A DNA stretch of 48,053 nucleotides from Staphylococcus sp. CAG:324 (lineage in GTDB: Bacteria; Bacillota_I; Bacilli_A; ML615J-28; CAG-313). The position numbers were made by a program, and so were the translations under genes. The stretch's first letter is position 1. Each line of letters opens with the position of its first letter. The DNA lies in contig FR890812.1 in the NCBI GenBank assembly GCA_000433035.1, positions 109,716 through 157,768 on the forward strand. The letters are read 5' to 3'. Under the pieces are notes generated by a model, which was not told where the DNA came from, searched no databases, and worked only from the letters and a program-made list of their open reading frames with translations. Positions 45,299-48,053 of the stretch are shown piece by piece.

Positions 45299-45904
45299 TC
45301 ATTCTTGTTTCATATCATCGAATAACTGTCTAAGGGCTTTACCACGATGGCTAACTAAATCCTTTTCTTCATCACTAGCAAGACCAAGAGGTTTCCTTAA
45401 CTCATCACTAAAAAATAAAGAATCATACCCAAATCCATTATTGCCAATCTCTTTATCTAATATTTTACCAAAAGTATTAGCTATACTAGATTGCATCAAT
45501 TTTCCATCATAATAAGCAATGGCACAACAAAAACGGGCATTACGATTTTTTATATGTTTCATTTTAGATAAAAGTTTTTTTCTATTTTCCTGATCTGTAC
45601 TATTTTTATCATTCTTTGAGGCATATCGAGCACTATAAATACCAGGTTCATTGTGTAAAGCCTCTACTTCTAATCCCGAATCGTCTGCAATAGTAGCTAT
45701 TTTAAAAATTTCATAATAATATTTCGCTTTTATCATCGCATTTTCTACAAATGAATGACCATTTTCATCAGGCTCAATTCTATCATCAAAATCTTTAAGC
45801 GAAAATATCTCAAATTCTTTGTCATTATTTTTTGCATATGTTTTTATAATTCTTGTCATTTCAATGATTTTATGATCATTTTTCGTTCCTAATAAAATCT
45901 TCAT
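45299..45904 (-). CDS. rdgB: XTP/dITP pyrophosphatase
   Basis: A 201-residue house-cleaning enzyme of the RdgB/HAM1 family that removes inosine and xanthosine triphosphates from the nucleotide pool. LLGTKNDHKIIEM, IADDSGLEVEALHNEPGIYSARYA, GNNGFGYDSLFF and LVSHRGKALRQL are conserved motifs. It ends with TGA. The start at 45904 has AGAGG seven bases upstream. The neighbouring gerM-like gene is separated by a hairpin, but both are also close together in Bacillus (gerM-rph-ysnA); rph is missing here. Confidence 0.94.
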   Translation of the reverse strand: MKILLGTKNDHKIIEMTRIIKTYAKNNDKEFEIFSLKDFDDRIEPDENGHSFVENAMIKAKYYYEIFKIATIADDSGLEVEALHNEPGIYSARYASKNDKNSTDQENRKKLLSKMKHIKNRNARFCCAIAYYDGKLMQSSIANTFGKILDKEIGNNGFGYDSLFFSDELRKPLGLASDEEKDLVSHRGKALRQLFDDMKQE

Positions 45905-45958
45905 CACTATACCTCTTCTACATTATACTAAATATTTGTAAAAAGATAAAGCAAAAAG

Positions 45959-46006
45959 AACATTTGGAGGTAATTAACTAAAAGTTAATTAACCTCTACA
46001 AATGTT
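45959..46006 (-). terminator. Intrinsic terminator overlapping the end of the GerM-like gene
   Basis: A long imperfect hairpin with about 21-base arms (45959-45979 and 45983-46006) and a U-rich tail on the minus strand. The 5' arm includes the stop and last codons of the GerM-like gene. Confidence 0.7.
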
Positions 46007-46833
46007 TTTTCATATAATACCGTATCGACACCATTAACCGTCATTGCATCAACACTAAAATTTAATTTTACAGTTTCCTCTAAAGTTTGCTTTAAAGAAT
46101 CACTCATTGTAATATTATCATTAATTTGAATGACTAAGTTTTCATTATCTATGGTATAGGTATAATCCGTCAATTCTATGTTATTTTCGCTAAATATTTT
46201 ACTAATCATAAAATCATATTCATTTATATCTTTGTAGAAATACGTTACAGGAAGAATAAAATCATTTTCATAAAAAACTACAGTTGTATAGTCAGCTTCA
46301 AATAAATATGAAGTTTCATAAGTAAAGTTAGTTCCAATTTCTTTAGAAATTTTATTAAATTGATAGTCACTTATTAAATTGACAACATTTTCATCTACTC
46401 TTAAAACAACTTCTTTGATTTCATCATTGCAAAAAGTCCAAGCTAAGGATTCAATTGCAAGTCGTCCTGATGATCGTAAGATATCTTCTGAAACATTTAA
46501 TATTAACTTGTTATCTTCAATTTTATAATCATTCAAAACAGTTGATGGTGTGATTGGCGAGGAATAACCTTGAGGAATTTTATTCATTTGGGATGTTAAT
46601 AAATTCCATTTTTGCGCAATTTGATCTTCTTCAATTTCCTCAACTGGAACTTTTAAACCAACCAGTTTATTTTTTTCATCTACTACAAAAATAGTTTGAT
46701 ATTCTTTATTGGTATCTACAGGATTATCATTTGGCGTTTTTCCAAACCATTTTTGATAGGTTGTTTTGGGGATGCATATTAAAGTAATCAATATTGCTAA
46801 AACGGCAACCACTAAGATAATTTTCTTTTTCAT
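45985..46833 (-). CDS. GerM-like lipoprotein-less membrane protein with two GerMN domains
   Basis: A 282-residue protein with one N-terminal membrane segment (about 4-20) and no clear lipobox. Two GerMN-type beta-alpha domains follow (about 75-165 and 180-280), recognised by the end of each repeat (IAWTFCN-type and TLEETVKLNFSVDAMTVNGVDTVLY). GerM in Bacillus is needed for the feeding-channel complex in sporulation. The gene is beside rdgB as in Bacillus, which supports the call. It starts after GAAGAGGTG. A general GerMN protein of other function cannot be excluded. Confidence 0.72.
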   Translation of the reverse strand: MKKKIILVVAVLAILITLICIPKTTYQKWFGKTPNDNPVDTNKEYQTIFVVDEKNKLVGLKVPVEEIEEDQIAQKWNLLTSQMNKIPQGYSSPITPSTVLNDYKIEDNKLILNVSEDILRSSGRLAIESLAWTFCNDEIKEVVLRVDENVVNLISDYQFNKISKEIGTNFTYETSYLFEADYTTVVFYENDFILPVTYFYKDINEYDFMISKIFSENNIELTDYTYTIDNENLVIQINDNITMSDSLKQTLEETVKLNFSVDAMTVNGVDTVLYEKTFVEVN

Positions 46834-46889
46834 TATAACACCTCTTCAATTAATTTTATTCATTATGTAATTAATATATTACTAATTAC

Positions 46890-46918
46890 TTTAATTTTTT
46901 TTATATTTATGTTATAAT
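46890..46918 (+). promoter_or_regulatory. Possible promoter for the CPBP protease gene
   Basis: A perfect TATAAT (46913-46918) lies 24 bases before the start codon, but the -35 position (TTTAAT, 46890-46895) is poor. A second factor or a low-level promoter is possible. Confidence 0.4.
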
Positions 46919-46942
46919 GATAGAAAAAGGAGATTAAATATT

Positions 46943-47899
46943 ATGAAATATTGTAAATATTGCGGCCAAATCAATGATAGTGATAATAATTTTTGTATTA
47001 GATGTGGGATTAACATCAAAAATCAAATTGTTACTGATACGCAAGAAAACCCTAATGATAGTGATCCTTTCTATTTAGAAAATAAACAAAATAAAACGAA
47101 ATATATCCTATCAATTGCTTTATATTTTTTCTTTTTTTATATTTTTTCGGGATTTATACAATTTTTATTTACAACTATTTGGCTTGCCATCAAACATATT
47201 GACTATGATACATTAAATAGTAGTAAAACTCTTTATAATGAATATTTAACAGATGCACTTGCTTGGACGAATTTTCTAACTTATGTAGGAGCCTGTGGAA
47301 CTCTAATTCCCATCCTTTTCCCAATTATTAAAAAGGATTTGAAAAACTTTGCTCAAAATCAAGGTTTTTATTGGAAATGGACTGGATTAGGTATTCTGAT
47401 CATGTATGGCGGTATCATCATAGCAAGCATAATTGTATCAATTTTGACTTTCTGGATTGATTCTGGTGGTACTTCTGAAAACCAAGAAGTCATTAATACA
47501 ATTATGAAAAGTGGTGGGCTAAATTTAGTACTGATTAGCGTTATGACAGTTATTCTTGCTCCAATCCTTGAAGAATTGATTTTTAGAAAAGCACTTTTTG
47601 GTTTTTTTAAGCACAATACAATAAAAGCTGTTATTATTACATCCATTATTTTTGCAAGTATTCATGTAGTTCCTGCTTGTCTTACAATTATGCTTGAAAT
47701 CATTGCCAAAAATGCTAGATGGATTGATTTATACACCGAATTTGTCTATATTTTTAGCTATCTTGGTCAAGCCTTTGCTATTTCTTATGTATATCATAAA
47801 TCAAATGGTAATATTATTCCAAGTATTTTCGTTCATTTTGTTAATAATTTTATTTCTTTAATAATGAACCTTATATTAATGTATAGTGGGAATTTATAA
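46943..47899 (+). CDS. CPBP-family membrane metalloprotease with N-terminal zinc ribbon
   Basis: A 318-residue protein. The first 25 residues, with CKYCGQ and CIRCG, form a zinc ribbon on the cytoplasmic side. About seven or eight membrane segments follow. The CPBP (Abi) family motifs are LEELIFRKALFGFF (EEXXXR), FASIHVV (a conserved FXXXH) and FVHFVNNF. The family includes eukaryotic CAAX proteases and bacterial proteins for bacteriocin self-immunity, but substrates are usually unknown. It ends near an IS element, alone on the plus strand, and no bacteriocin gene is nearby. The RBS AAGGAG precedes the ATG at 46943. Confidence 0.88.
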   Translation: MKYCKYCGQINDSDNNFCIRCGINIKNQIVTDTQENPNDSDPFYLENKQNKTKYILSIALYFFFFYIFSGFIQFLFTTIWLAIKHIDYDTLNSSKTLYNEYLTDALAWTNFLTYVGACGTLIPILFPIIKKDLKNFAQNQGFYWKWTGLGILIMYGGIIIASIIVSILTFWIDSGGTSENQEVINTIMKSGGLNLVLISVMTVILAPILEELIFRKALFGFFKHNTIKAVIITSIIFASIHVVPACLTIMLEIIAKNARWIDLYTEFVYIFSYLGQAFAISYVYHKSNGNIIPSIFVHFVNNFISLIMNLILMYSGNL

Positions 47900-47929
47900 C
47901 AAAAATCCGTATCTAAATTGATGAAATAG

Positions 47930-48053
47930 TCAAGAAAAAGTAGACACAAAAAAAACTACGTAAATCCCTGTTCAGTTCTATACTGAATGGGGGTTTTATA
48001 TTTTAGTGAATAAGCTAATCTTTGCGTGTTAAAGTATTTAATATAAGTGTCTA
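47930..48053 (-). mobile_element. End of an IS3-family insertion sequence (cut by window edge)
   Basis: The last 124 bases hold the 3' end of a transposase gene plus a short non-coding end with GTGTCTACTTTTTCTTGAC (read on the minus strand, 47933-47951), which is like the terminal repeat of IS150-type elements. The exact boundary, about 47930, and any target duplication cannot be fixed without the other end. Confidence 0.6.
47956..48053 (-). CDS. IS3-family transposase OrfB, C-terminal end (partial)
   Basis: Thirty-two codons before the TAG at 47956 read DTYIKYFNTQRLAYSLKYKT then PIQYRTEQGFT. The YI-YFN-R-LKYKTP-QYR pattern is the C-terminal end of the integrase-like transposase of IS3/IS150 elements. 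The catalytic DDE residues lie outside the window. It is a fragment because of the window edge, not necessarily a broken gene. Confidence 0.78.
   Translation of the reverse strand, partial: DTYIKYFNTQRLAYSLKYKTPIQYRTEQGFT

Noticed and set aside
1..48053. Reassignment of TGA to tryptophan (code 4), suggested by the extreme AT content
   Set aside because: aroEK, trmK, dnaG and rdgB end at TGA at sensible positions, and tryptophans in conserved places use TGG.

Overview
This window is a 48 kb, very AT-rich stretch of bacterial chromosome made almost entirely of housekeeping genes. The gene content and order point to the Bacillota, class Bacilli. Several neighbourhoods match the Bacillus subtilis order: spoIIM-xerD-deoB, lepA-hemW, plsY opposite parE-parC, cmk-rpsA-der-gpsA, glyS-dnaG-rpoD-trmK-nif3, rpsU near yqfC-yqfD, and gerM near rdgB. 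TGA is a real stop codon (aroEK, trmK, dnaG and rdgB end in it), so this is not a code-4 mollicute. Class III (oxygen-sensitive) ribonucleotide reductase and a 2[4Fe-4S] ferredoxin suggest an anaerobe. SpoIIM, YqfC, YqfD, GerM-like and SpoVIF-like proteins suggest a spore former or a recent descendant of one. An uncultured gut Bacilli lineage would fit, but that is inference.

Layout from left to right. (1) 1-2803: hemW-spoIIM-xerD-deoB, all on the minus strand, with deoB cut by the window edge. (2) 2882-8208: lepA, a small NrdI-like gene, and the nrdD-nrdG operon with a strong promoter and a palindrome just downstream of it. (3) 8301-8810: a plus-strand membrane-anchored protein of unknown function. 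(4) 8867-13456: proS and the tldD-tldE protease pair. (5) 13609-23186: one operon for the whole common aromatic pathway and both the Phe and Tyr branches (aminotransferase, pheA, aroB, aroC, fused aroE-aroK, aroQ, aroA, tyrA, aroF), followed by a SpoVIF-like gene. No trp genes are present. (6) 23254-26862: a 1202-residue modular surface lipoprotein. (7) 26999-31409: cmk/rpsA, der, gpsA. (8) 31430-37371: topoisomerase IV genes, plsY, a YneF-type membrane protein and ferredoxin. (9) 37467-43534: glyS-dnaG-rpoD-trmK-nif3. (10) 43574-46833: yqfC-yqfD, rpsU, rdgB and a GerM-like gene. (11) 46943-48053: a zinc-ribbon CPBP membrane protease and the end of an IS3-family element cut by the window edge.

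Nearly all genes lie on the minus strand, with only four short exceptions, so the window probably sits within one replichore with minus as the leading strand. Sigma-A type promoters with 17-bp spacers and perfect intrinsic hairpins mark transcription units clearly. No gene-free stretch exceeds 300 bases. I saw no rRNA, tRNA, CRISPR array, prophage or defence system.

I did not find a clear new multi-gene system. The most useful observations are the cmk-rpsA fusion that hinges on a run of eight A residues, the degenerate NrdI-like protein beside class III reductase genes, the single aromatic operon with an aroE-aroK fusion, and the orphan membrane protein at 8301.
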